From NCBI RefSeq assembly GCF_000328475.2, contig NC_026494.1, positions 124,001 through 188,000 on the forward strand: 64,000 nucleotides of DNA. The letters are read 5' to 3'. Source of the stretch: Mycosarcoma maydis. Its lineage: Eukaryota; Basidiomycota; Ustilaginomycetes; Ustilaginales. How positions within the stretch are numbered: the first letter of the stretch is position 1; every line of letters begins with the position of its first letter. Made by a program: the position numbers and the translations under genes. This document shows, piece after piece, positions 48,101 through 57,241 of this stretch. Under the pieces are notes generated by a model. That model was not told the origin of the DNA. It saw nothing but the letters and a program-made list of their open reading frames with translations, and ran no database searches.

Positions 48101-48927
48101 GCGTAGAAGCTCATGGGGTTGCCGTTGGCATTGGTGATGGTGCCGGCGAGGGTCGAGGGACACGCACGGAATCGCCAGTCCTTTTTTGCGTCGTTGACGA
48201 CGAGCACCTCGCTGTCGGGCAAGAGCATGGCGTGTGAGCACAGGGTGAGCGTCCTGGGGACCATATGAACCTGAGCGTTACCGCCATCTTGGGCCAAGAT
48301 GAGCATAGAGGCCTCATCGGTGCTTTCGACCATGAAGGAGGCATATGCACACTTGAAGACGGCCTTGGCATGTTTGATGTAGAGGAGGAGTGCCTCGCGG
48401 TCCTGGGCTACTGTGAGACCGTGGCGACGGAGCGCCTCGAGAACTCGTCGATATTGTCGACGGGGCAAGGGAGGGGCAGCAAGCCAGCCATTTTGACGGA
48501 AAAACTCGATGGAATCGATGGATGATCCGGCGTCGACTTTGACGTGTCGATGAGCGTTGGGAACTCGGAAAGGCTGGCAGAGTTTGGCGGAGGTGGTAGG
48601 TGGATGAGAAGATGTCGGTGCGATTGGGGTGGGCGCGTCGGAAGCATGTGTTGCAGAGGCAGACTCTGCGATTGAGGCGGCATGATGGGGATGCAAGTCA
48701 GAAAGCGAGTCTTTGGGATCGATTGCAGACTGAGGAGAAACCCTTTCGCACCAATTGCCCAGCTGGTATTTGCGAAGCCAGGCGCCCCAAGCGATGGGGC
48801 ACTTGGGTGCTTCGACAGCATTTGCAGCAATCTTGCATGCAGCGGCGTCGGAAGAGAGGCTGGAGGTGGCAGGAGAGACGGGTCTGGCCTGTGACTGTGA
48901 AAGCGGATCAGAAGCGGGATCAGCCAT
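45184..48927 (-). CDS. Hybrid histidine kinase (GAF-HisKA-HATPase-REC), interrupted by an assembly gap
   Basis: The product is about 1247 residues, 34 of them unresolved, from the first in-frame ATG at 48927; the frame is open for at least 86 more codons upstream without an ATG. A GAF-like region lies at about 175-340 (FKCAYASFMVESTDEASML; SFYASAPLILSYNLYGTEGC). HisKA carries the phospho-acceptor His in LRHVQHNLRTPLHGA (near 617). HATPase_c shows the N box (KVVSNAIRFTRQG), G1 (DTGVGM) and G2 (GIGLGMTIV). A receiver domain at about 1105-1225 has VVEDNPIN, the acceptor Asp in VVLLDISLP, VTALSS and MTKPVS. Such proteins feed the HPt-Skn7/Ssk1 phosphorelay. The input signal is unknown. Confidence 0.93.
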   Translation of the reverse strand: MADPASDPLSQSQARPVSPATSSLSSDAAACKIAANAVEAPKCPIAWGAWLRKYQLGNWCERVSPQSAIDPKDSLSDLHPHHAASIAESASATHASDAPTPIAPTSSHPPTTSAKLCQPFRVPNAHRHVKVDAGSSIDSIEFFRQNGWLAAPPLPRRQYRRVLEALRRHGLTVAQDREALLLYIKHAKAVFKCAYASFMVESTDEASMLILAQDGGNAQVHMVPRTLTLCSHAMLLPDSEVLVVNDAKKDWRFRACPSTLAGTITNANGNPMSFYASAPLILSYNLYGTEGCIQVGRLCIMDELPRPDFNQADADLLYSIGKMAGDALEKEYQSLKNARAAEMQQRTSSLIRASEDTALNAQLRHFNSSSNSSTESGDDFSRYSLVVIDRACRELRECLGAAGVAAFDISNFRFRRQPANTVSPRSSSAFSKASLPAWHLLDGHHTTEPLTPPDESVSTPTYIDPDSPIISPRISRNFSSNQAGAMLHAIDLREGSPPXXXXXXXXXXXXXXXXXXXXXXXXXXXXXXXXXXDPWAALLPPDAQIRSYAVCACYNRAKARPCIMFFIAFTDEACFDQQERYFVESAMQISLGSLLRQKLSEVDFFQAEFLRHVQHNLRTPLHGALGAVEYLRAAISNDNDDDAIKIDLSADGVLATLLESISLSGLTLNSYIDDLLSFQNLSGVKTAGAHPPRRVAVDLVKIVESVADEEWEFAQRLDLQSRHLETDAGKLAHGPLYGMELIIKASPEVRDCEWVVDVKSLQDVVRKVVSNAIRFTRQGYVEISIRLAAPGALDDVDFDIADDFVAVEIEVSDTGVGMTKEFCTNQLTRPFSKGDSFRDGIGLGMTIVSSTLQKHGGKLLVASEINLGTRVTMWMPLQRGPSQHGRNGSTSSASGSRFAVSKLAYYGLETRGLRRLANAMCEHFAFTGGIQLTHDLSEADCIVLPERATASLDEGDKPLLSQVKPTARFVVISSSHIVVEKGIEKLDGRSVMPLPMPHGPSALRLVETFLSDEEPPMIRTANPVRTHNQQRVSVTELGIPASARRISGHRHSVSASSVSTDAKRVNGVAIHSDGAAGTAGAAQPQITVKPASRTPAPINTSASALDKNEFRVLVVEDNPINMRLLTTLCKRLDIRYEEAHDGAEAVAKFISFRPSVVLLDISLPIQDGFEACAQMRAHGHSSFIVAVTALSSDEDKMRGIESCGMDAWMTKPVSPRQLKGDLEAWRGNFQAANALRTTPDALAINRF
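47332..47431. other. Assembly gap (100 N) inside the histidine kinase
   Basis: Exactly 100 N, the usual placeholder for a gap of unknown size. The reading frame is the same on both sides if the gap is taken literally. It falls in the linker between the GAF-like and HisKA regions. Confidence 0.98.
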
Positions 48928-51261
48928 GGTGAAAAGGGTGTGACGAGCGCGGAACGACGAACTGATGAGCGGGTCTGCGATCTTGGCGTCAAGAGGTAGG
49001 ACGGAAGAAAGCAGAACTGACGAAAGGCTGTTTGCTAGCAGCTGAAGGTCTTCATTTGGGAGGTACGACTGCGCGGTGCTGTGAAGCGTTGACGAGAATA
49101 GTCCAACGGAGCGAGTATCCGAGTCGAGTTGGGGGATGATGGATGCAGAAGTGGTGTCGCTGAAGGGACGTGGCGAGAAAGCCAAGCAGCGTGCGACGTT
49201 GGCAAACAGCTATCGGTGAGTGCAAGACGCTAAAGAGCGGCAGCCAAAGCGAAAGTGAAGCCAATGCCAAAGAGAGATTGGGTTTGCAGAGGAGTGAAAG
49301 AGTGCCAAGGGGAGAGAGAGGTGTGGTTGGTTGGAATGCTGCTAGAGTGCAGGCGATGTATGAGGTTGAGTTGTATATCGTACCTGGTCGGATGTGATCA
49401 TGGTGAGTCGTCAGATAGCGAGCAAGAGGAGAAAGGTGCGAGCGAGTCACGAGGCAGACCAACACGATCAACGACGATCGAGACGAGACACCGACCAAAA
49501 CCCAAAGTCACTCAGTTGTGAGCGCACTCGTGACTGAGTCGTGAGTCCGCCGGCTGAGCTGAGCCTTGTCAGCAAATACCAAAGAGAGCGCGAGCGCGAG
49601 CGCGGGCGGCGAGCTCAAAGCCTGAAATTGTAAATCGTAATTCAATTTTTAAGAAAAAAAAATATTTCTCCAAGAGACGACGGATGATTGCGTTTGCGGC
49701 TCTTGACTGGAAGCGAGCCGACACAAGAAATATCACGAGGAATTTAGGTTGTACTGCCGTGCCTAAGCCGTTTTTCCGAAGTTGCAAAAGTGACGAGTGC
49801 AACATTCACGATTCCAAAAATTCATAATTCACGATTGGCTTGCACGATCAGCACAAACACTTCATCTGCGATCGTGATGCAGCACGTCGCATACATCCGC
49901 ACCGCCGTCGCCAACTCCGCGTTTTCTGCCAAGCACCAGACCACCCAATTGTGAAGCGTGAATCGTGAAGCGTGAATCGTACATCGTCAAAAGCGTGAGT
50001 CTCTAGCTCCACCATCATCACGCTTACAGAAGCGCGCGTGGACGTTACATCGCTACCGTTCTAGACTTGACGTGCTCAGCCAATCAAGAATCCAGACGAG
50101 GCGGGCAGATATAGAACGCGCTCTCGGTGTGCCACTGTTTCCGTTTCCAAACTTGATAATCGCACAGCGCCGCGTTATTCCTGACTCACGACTCACTCGT
50201 GGCTGTGCAAGCCGTCGTACTAGATTTCACTGAATTTGTGACATCGACCGTGGACTCGTGACTGTGTCGGTCGGACGTGACGACAAGCGAATTCAAACAA
50301 GTTACCTCTCCACTGTACGAGCTACTAGTTAGTGCGGCGACAATGCACTAATTCAAATTACAATCACGAATCGTAAACGAACACGATTTTCGCGCCATCA
50401 AATCTGTGACTGGTTTCGGACCGAAAAGCGTCGGAAGACGACGTCGGAAAGCTGCTGAATAACAACCCATCTCGTTCTCGTTGCCAAGCAAGCGCTTGCC
50501 AAGGTATAAGCTTCAGATGCGACGACCCACTTGAGGCGCCTTTTTCCATCTCTGCTCTTGCTTTGTGAGGAGTAGACTCGGATCATGTCGACCGCAAAGC
50601 GTGAAACGTCGAAGCGCGTGAGACGCGTGAGACGGGTGAAACTCTTCAGGTCACAGATCATGCCCGTTCGAGTAATTCATGATTGTGAATGTCAATCGTG
50701 AACTGGTGACCTCCTGATCATTGAATCGCGAATGGGCTCGAGCCATCGTGAGTCGCCCGCAGCCGTCAAATCGAGCTGATGCTGTAGCGATCACTTCAAG
50801 TCTTTAAGTAATGCACTTGCACTCGGTGCAGCTGCGCCAACTCTGCGTCTCACTGGGTGATGAGACCTCAAGCGCTGTTGGTTTCCCACGCTTGCCCGAG
50901 CTTCAGTCACGAGAGTTGGGAGCGGTTGTCAAGAGTTGCTTGCATATATTGCACCGTGACACCAAAATACAAATCGTGAATCATGAATGCGCCAGCTAGA
51001 AAAGTCAATTGACTCTGACCCTGTTCCGTGTCTAGATTTGTAACCCAGTTGCAGCAACGCCGCAAGCCAAGCGTTTCTAAAGCTGTATAGCAGTACTTTG
51101 CGTCGAAATCAAGCAGGAATCAGTCCGGCCCGCGTGAAGCAGTTTCCGAGACCGACAGCCAAAGATGAATGCCAAGGCCGTCAGCGTCTGGCTTCGCCTC
51201 AACTGGTTTGGTCGCACGACTCACATACTGCGACAGTCACAATCGCGTAAATGACGCGGCC

Positions 51262-51356
51262 AATCGTGAATCGTGAATCGTGAATCGTGAATCGTGAATC
51301 GTGAATCGTGAATCGTGAATCGTGAATCGTGAATCGTGAATCGTGAATCGTGAATC
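51262..51356. repeat. (AATCGTG)13.6 tandem array
   Basis: Perfect heptamer tandem of 95 bp. It is the expanded form of the AAT-CGTG-AAT unit dispersed through the window. There are no unique spacers, so it is a microsatellite-like array and not a CRISPR. Confidence 0.97.
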
Positions 51357-52248
51357 TATGCAGTCGAGTAAGCAGGCCAACTCGACAAACCGTCGTGAAC
51401 CCCTCTGGTGCTGATGCGCAGCCTGGTCAATTATTCAAGCCACGTTCCATCGAACGTACAACGTGGCGCGTGCTTTGTGGTTTCCCCTGCTAAACATTTC
51501 CGCCTTTCATCTCGAACATTCCATGTGGTTCACTGACGACGTTGCCAGTCGAGTAGATCTACAACGCCCACGAGAGTTGATTGTGTAGGCGAGATCAGTG
51601 AATCAATGCCAACAAGCGGACGGAATCGGGGCACGGATTCGCTCGCGCCCAAATCACAGCTCACAGATCACGGATGGAGCGCGCTGACAGTCGCACTTCT
51701 GTGGTACACATCGGAGTGACGCGGTGCTATGTCACTTCGGCTGCGCATCCCAATCGTGAATCATGAATGGCAAATGGACTTTGTTCGAGGCCGGATTCCG
51801 GCCGCCCTGGAATAGGCAACTCCGTAACTTGTTGTGGAACTCACGGCGAACGAGTAGGCACGTGGCGCGTAAAAGTACTTTGTGATGATGACAACAAATC
51901 ACAAATCCCAAATTCGAAATTCGAAAATTCGTGATTGAAACACAGTGAATCGTGAATGATACAAAGTTGCCATGTTACGCCCTAGAATCAAAACTTTGGG
52001 AGCTGCGATTGGATTCAACTCACGTGGCACGAATCGTGAATTATTCACGATTTCTAAGCTGAGGCGCTTCACGCTCAGCTCTGTGCTTTGGGCTACATCA
52101 CGCAGCAAAAATTCCAGTGTTAAGCCGTCAAGTTTGGCGTTGGTTGAGCGACCACGGACAAGAAGCTGCTGGAAGGTGCCACGTCTTGAATTTTGGTGTT
52201 TCGTGATTCACGATTTGGTCAACCTCTAGGACAAGTGCGCTTGTCGAT

Positions 52249-52254
<6 letters not shown>

Positions 52255-52279
<25 letters not shown>
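52255..52279. repeat. Poly-A run (25 A)
   Basis: An uninterrupted A25 about 220 bp upstream of ZPR1. It could be slippage or the tail of a retroposed fragment, but the DNA before it is only heptamer-type repeat. Confidence 0.85.
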
Positions 52280-52498
52280 CTCCACACATCAACGCAAAGA
52301 TTCCGTGTGTGGAGCGAGTGGCGTGCAACACTCACGACTCAGTCACTCTTTTTTTTTCTACAACTGTTTTTACTTGGATTGATAATGGGATCGCCCGACA
52401 TCAGCAGCAGTTGCCAACTCTCTTGCGCCCCGTCACCCGTCACCACTAATCACTAAGCAGTCGCAAACGAGTCGACGTCGGTGCAACTCGCAACTCAT

Positions 52499-54187
52499 AT
52501 GAAACGTACAACAGACCCAGTTGGAGGACCGCAGCAGAAGAGACCCAACACGGAATTCACCATCCACGACGTTGAGATCGCCGACGCTACCACAATGTCT
52601 TTGGCACCACAGCAGACCGCAGAGGATTCCAAGCACTTTTTCAAGCCGATTGGAGAATACGTTGCCGACCATGATCAGGCTGCTCCATCTGCTTCGCTAG
52701 CCGATGCGGCTACTGCCGACGCGGGCGAGCAAAAGATGGTCGAAGAGATCAGCTCGCTCTGCATGGAATGCCACAAAGAAGGCACCACGCGCATGCTGCT
52801 CACCTACATCCCTTACTTCCGCGAGGTCATCGTTGTCTCGTTCTTCTGTCCTCACTGCGGCAATCGCAATAGCGAGATTCAGTCCGCTGGTCAGATTCAG
52901 CAAAAAGGCTGTCTCTACACTGTTCACGTCACCAACACCGCTGACCTTAACCGCCAGGTGGTCAAGTCCGAATTCTGCACCGTCAACATTCCCGAGCTCC
53001 AGATCGAGATTCCGCCCAAGAAAGGTCAGCTCACCACCATCGAAGGTGTCATCTCGGACACGCTTCGTGATTTGGAACTGGACCAGCCGTTGCGCAAGCA
53101 CATGCAGCCGGACGCATATGCCAAGATCGAGCAGATCTGCGACAAGCTCCGAGACATTTTGGGCGAGGACAAAGCGTCAGAACAAGATCAAGTCAATGCC
53201 GATGATGAAAATGTCTCGTCAGGCTTGCGCAGTCTCGGTCCCGTGGGAGCTAGCTCGTCGTCGATGAGTGCCGAAGAAAAGGACAAGCGCAAAGTGCCTG
53301 CTTTCTCGATCCGCCTCGACGATCCATCTGGCAACTCGTTTGTTGAATTCATGGGCGATGTTCAGGGGCGCGGCATGTCGGACGCAAAGTGGAGCAAGCG
53401 CGACTACCCACGTTCCAAAGAGCAGAACGAGCTTCTCGGTCTTTCCGGTCCGGCGGCTCTCGGCAACCAGGATGACAACGACGAGCAAGTGCACACCACC
53501 GGTTTCGACAAGAACGCCGGCGAGACCGAGTTTGACAATGAAGAAGTCTATACGTTTGCCGGTACATGCTCGTCCTGTAACGCGCCTCTGGAAACACGCA
53601 TGAAAAAGGTCAACATTCCCTACTTCAAGGACATTCTCATCATGTCGACCAACTGCGAAAACTGCGGGTACAAGGACAACGAAGTCAAGTCCGGTGCTGC
53701 GATTTCCGAACAGGGTCGAAAGCTCACGCTCAAAGTTCAAGACAAGGAGGATCTCTCGAGAGACGTGCTCAAATCCGAAACTGCCGGTTTTGCAATTCCC
53801 GAGATCGACCTGCATCTGTCACCGGGAACGCTCGGTGGACGATTCACGACACTGGAAGGTCTGTTGCAACAGGTGTACGACGAGCTGTCCGAACGCGTCC
53901 TGATGCGCGGCGATTCGTCATCTCAGGCGGCTACGTTTGAAGGCTTCTTGGGCAAGCTCAAGAGCGTCATCAGCTGTGAGACGTTGCCGTATACCGTCAT
54001 CCTGGACGATCCGTTGGCCAACTCGTACATTCAAAATCCCTATGCTCCCGATCCGGACGAGCAGATCGTCGAGCAGAGATACACCAGGACGTACGACCAG
54101 AACGAGGATTTGGGTCTCAACGATATCAATGTCGATAACTACCAGCACGACGTTCCGGCCCAGACTGCTCCTAACACGCTTGTCTGA
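52499..54187 (+). CDS. ZPR1: Zinc finger protein ZPR1
   Basis: The protein has 562 residues from the ATG at 52499. It has the duplicated ZPR1 architecture: first C4 finger CMECHKEGT...FFCPHCGNRNSE (about 87-125) and second C4 finger CSSCNAPLE...NCENCGYKDNE (about 357-395). Each is followed by the beta-sandwich segment with the repeated pattern LTTIEGVISD / FTTLEGLLQQ and DDP.GNSFVE / DDPLANSYIQ. The acidic C-tail contains YDQNEDLGLNDINVDNY. ZPR1 is a chaperone for folding of translation factor eEF1A and is essential in yeast. It converges on the cyclophilin gene. Confidence 0.97.
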   Translation: MKRTTDPVGGPQQKRPNTEFTIHDVEIADATTMSLAPQQTAEDSKHFFKPIGEYVADHDQAAPSASLADAATADAGEQKMVEEISSLCMECHKEGTTRMLLTYIPYFREVIVVSFFCPHCGNRNSEIQSAGQIQQKGCLYTVHVTNTADLNRQVVKSEFCTVNIPELQIEIPPKKGQLTTIEGVISDTLRDLELDQPLRKHMQPDAYAKIEQICDKLRDILGEDKASEQDQVNADDENVSSGLRSLGPVGASSSSMSAEEKDKRKVPAFSIRLDDPSGNSFVEFMGDVQGRGMSDAKWSKRDYPRSKEQNELLGLSGPAALGNQDDNDEQVHTTGFDKNAGETEFDNEEVYTFAGTCSSCNAPLETRMKKVNIPYFKDILIMSTNCENCGYKDNEVKSGAAISEQGRKLTLKVQDKEDLSRDVLKSETAGFAIPEIDLHLSPGTLGGRFTTLEGLLQQVYDELSERVLMRGDSSSQAATFEGFLGKLKSVISCETLPYTVILDDPLANSYIQNPYAPDPDEQIVEQRYTRTYDQNEDLGLNDINVDNYQHDVPAQTAPNTLV

Positions 54188-54356
54188 TTACCATCTTGTT
54201 GGATAGATTTTGTTTGGCAATAACTAGTTAACGTACTCTTCATTATCGCTGCTGCACTCTGTGATGTTTGCTGCTCGTAACGTGTGTAGTCTATGACAAG
54301 CGTGGATTGTTGAAACGTGTTGATGCCTTTTGGTGTTACAGTTGATGCTGTACGTC

Positions 54357-56105
54357 TTACCATGCAGAGAAATCGCCAAATCCGGCGTTGGCGTTGGCGT
54401 TGGCGTTGGCGATGGCGATGGCGTTGGTGTTGGTCTTTGTCTTCTTGGCCGCGCTCTCGTCATGCTCTTTGCGAGCCGGATGCGCTTGTATCGTCTTTGT
54501 CCTCGGTCGACCCGTCGAATTGAGATACTTTCCGACGCTCCAAGACCCGACCAGTAGATTGTCGATCTTGGTTTCGCTTTGTTTTTGTTGAGCCTCTGGA
54601 TGGTTGGTTGGCAATTCGGTGCCCAGCCAAGTGGTCCTATCGTTTTGCCTCCGCTTTCTTTTTTCCATCCTCCTCTGGTACTCGGGATCGGTGGGATCGT
54701 TGGCTTTCGCACTCTGCTTCTGTCTCAACTGATACTGTTCAAACGGATCCTCGGTAACCAACACGTCCTGTATTTGTATCTTTTTCAACGGACGATCTGT
54801 ACCTTGTTCACTTGGAACCTGCTCCATCTTTGTCAACGTCGCATCCTTGTCGCCGTCCACGAGTCGACCAAAGACGGTATGCTTGCCATCCAGATGCGGT
54901 ACGCCTCTATACGTGATGAAAAATTGACTGGCATTCGTATCCTTCCCCTTGTTTGCCATGCTCAGTACTCCGCGCGTGTCGTGTTTGAAAGCGCCCGGCT
55001 CGTTGAATTCGTCTCTGAAGTTGGAATTCCAAATGCTGGATCCGCCACGACCGGTTCCTGTGGGATCACCACCTTGGATCATGAAGCCGGGAATGTTGCG
55101 ATGGAATAGCGTGTCGTCGTATTTGCCGTGTTTGCAAAGCTGGAGAAAGTTGAAGCATGTTTTGGGCGCTTTGCCGCAGTGAAGTTCGAGATTCAGCGCT
55201 CCAAAGTTGGTCGAGAGGCGGACGTAGGCCTTGGAAGAGGGGCGCGATTTGATATGTGAGAACATGACTTCTTCGTCGTCTAGGATAACGCGTTCGATCG
55301 CGGTGCGCGGGGTGAGCGACGACGAGGTGAAACTGGCCGCCGTCATACCGGTCGAGCTGCCGGAAGCTTTGTTGCGCGAGTAGGCAGTGGTGGTGTGCTT
55401 GGATGCGGACGTCGAGGATGATGCCGATGCGGTGTGCATATCGGGTTGTGTGGTTTCTCGAAGCGTACTGAGCAGCTTGTGTGTGCTTCCGATTGCACCC
55501 ATGTTGATCTGTTGCGAGCTATCGATGCCCTTGTCCGCCTGCGTCAGCTTTAATGCATTCTTGACATGATGCATCTCACTCGGATTGCGGTGCTCTGGAT
55601 GCTCCGGATCCTGCACCGTGATGATGTCGCTTTTTGTAAAAGCTTGATCTGTGACCAAGTCCTTCATGTACTTTGGCTTGAGATTGAGCCTCTGTACAGT
55701 GTCCCATAGAAACACGTTGCCACTCTGCCGAATAGCAACGAGATGTGAGTGCTGACCGAATTCCTTGAACGAGACAGGATCGTGGAACCTGCCATGTTGA
55801 TTCTTGTGCAGGTTCAAGCGAACAACATTGTCCAAATCAAACCGTTTACCCGTGACTGGGTGGACCGAAGAAAATTTGCGCAGAAAGGGGATGAGGTTGG
55901 TGAGCTCGAATGCGATACCGCAGTCTGGCGAGCAGACGGGGACAGACCATGGTTGGAACGAGATGGCGCAGCAGTCATATGAAACAGGATGGAAGCTGGC
56001 TTGTTCCAGTGCGCCAGCTTTACCAGACGAGGCCGAGTGGGCGCCGTAGACGCCAGAGTGCTCGGCGGCGCTAAGGAAGGGTCGATCCGATTTGCCGTGG
56101 CCCAT
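54357..56105 (-). CDS. CYP8: U-box cyclophilin, PPIL2/CYP8 type
   Basis: The protein has 582 residues from the ATG at 56105 ([10 protein letters not shown]). The N-terminal part is a U-box pair typical of PPIL2: [28 protein letters not shown] and a second block [23 protein letters not shown]. The cyclophilin domain (about 290-450) contains [38 protein letters not shown] in outline, with the catalytic Arg in [14 protein letters not shown], then [27 protein letters not shown]2 joins the catalytic spliceosome and has ubiquitin-ligase potential. The C-tail is Lys-rich and ends with an Asn-Ala repeat encoded by a hexamer (54384-54433). Given PRP17 in the same window, two splicing factors are present. 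Confidence 0.95.
54384..54433. repeat. Coding GTTGGC hexamer repeat (Asn-Ala) in the cyclophilin tail
   Basis: About eight hexamer units, some with GATGGC, encode alternating Asn/Ile and Ala near the C-terminus. Confidence 0.85.
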
Positions 56106-56832
56106 CACGATCGAACAATCTCATCTGACAGACTCGGATTGCTTTCTGATACTGCTGCTAGCTACTCCGGTGAGTGGAGATGCGTAGCTGCCATTCGTGA
56201 TTGTTGTTAGGCAGCGAATGGTGGTGGCGATCGTGGTGAAGCGGAATCGTCGATGAGTGTAATTCGTGATTGGTGATTGTGGACCGTACAAAATTCACGA
56301 TTTCTGGACCCTTTTTTTTTCCCCCCGATTTACCCCTTCTTTTTCTTGGCCAAACATAATCACGAATGTACGATTGTACAGTAAGTCGCAGCTCGACGCT
56401 CGACTTGTCTCCTGCGGATGTGTCCCGCTCACCGCATTCTCTGCCGCTGTTGCTTGGCTGAAAGCGAACGCCAATTCAGAATAGTTGTTGATCAAGAAGA
56501 GAATCGTGAATGTTTCCGTCTTCGCACGAACACGGATGTGGGCGGTATCATCGTGCATGGCACCCACGAAATGATCCGAATCAAAATAAAGAAAAAGAAG
56601 AGAAAAAAAAAAGGGAAGAAAAAAAAACTGTAGTTGCACAGCGGTTCTCTGGTGTTTGGGCAGCGATAAAAGCACTTGAGAATTCGTGATTGGTGATTGC
56701 TTCAAGCTGATCAGTCACAGAGTGATGAGTTTGTAGTGAGTTGTTAGTTGCTTTGTACTTGGAGAGCACTATCGTGTATCACTAGTCACGAGTCGTGAGA
56801 GACTCTCACTGTGAGTGTTGTGCACGTTCACC

Positions 56833-56887
56833 ATTCACGATTGTGATTCACGATTCGTGATTCGACTCACCGACGCCAATCACGAAT
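56833..56887. repeat. Heptamer cluster with a flipped compound site
   Basis: ATT-CACG-ATT at 56833, ATT-CACG-ATT-CGTG-ATT at 56846-56862, and AAT-CACG-AAT at 56878-56887. Confidence 0.8.
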
Positions 56888-57035
56888 TCGTAATCACAGA
56901 ATCGCGAATGTTCTGACAATCCATCCCAATCGACCGTCATCATCCTTGCTCGAGTCTCTCCGGTACATAAGCAAAGTCTATCTGTCACTCGACAGAGTGC
57001 CTCGAACATCCTCACCCTTCCATTCACCGCTCTTG

Positions 57036-57160
57036 CTTTGCTTTGCTTTGCTTTGCTTTGCTTTGCTTTGCTTTGCTTTGCTTTGCTTTGCTTTGCTTTG
57101 CTTTGCTTTGCTTTGCTTTGCTTTGCTTTGCTTTGCTTTGCTTTGCTTTGCTTTGCTTTG
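57036..57160. repeat. (CTTTG)25 pentanucleotide array
   Basis: Twenty-five perfect copies, ending 81 bp before the transporter ATG at 57242. It is probably in its promoter or 5' leader. Confidence 0.97.
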
Positions 57161-57241
57161 CCTTGTTGCACGCTAGCTCGTTGGTTGTAACCCACCTTCC
57201 GATTCTTTGCCTCTCGTTTCGACCTCTTGTCGTTCCGTTGC

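Larger units (their letters stand above)
48928..52498. other. 3.6-kb divergent gap, the longest in the window
   Basis: No gene is supported, although the first 260 bp remain open in the kinase frame. The gap contains the 13.6-copy AATCGTG array (51262-51356), about fifteen further heptamer decamers, one forward AGTCGTGAGT at 49537-49546, and A25 at 52255-52279. Several stretches (e.g. 50990-51240 and 51360-51740) show no repeats and no frame of note. Confidence 0.6.
56106..57241. other. 1.1-kb divergent gap with heptamer clusters and CTTTG array
   Basis: The gap lies between the cyclophilin and the phosphate transporter. It has heptamer decamers at 56193, 56262, 56293, 56358, 56502, 56682, 56784, 56833, 56846, 56853 and 56878, an A-rich run (56584-56627), and the (CTTTG)25 array. 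It is one of the densest motif regions of the window. No gene is visible. Confidence 0.7.

Noticed and set aside
49186..49498. Upstream extension of the histidine kinase from other-frame ATGs
   Set aside because: Those ATGs are in a different frame and would need an unseen intron. The first in-frame ATG at 48927 was preferred.
51262..51356. Tandem array as a possible CRISPR
   Set aside because: The period is 7 bp with no unique spacers, and the genome is eukaryotic. It is a simple tandem repeat.
52255..52279. Poly-A tail of a retrotransposed element
   Set aside because: No element body, target-site duplication or coding remnant is visible before the A run.
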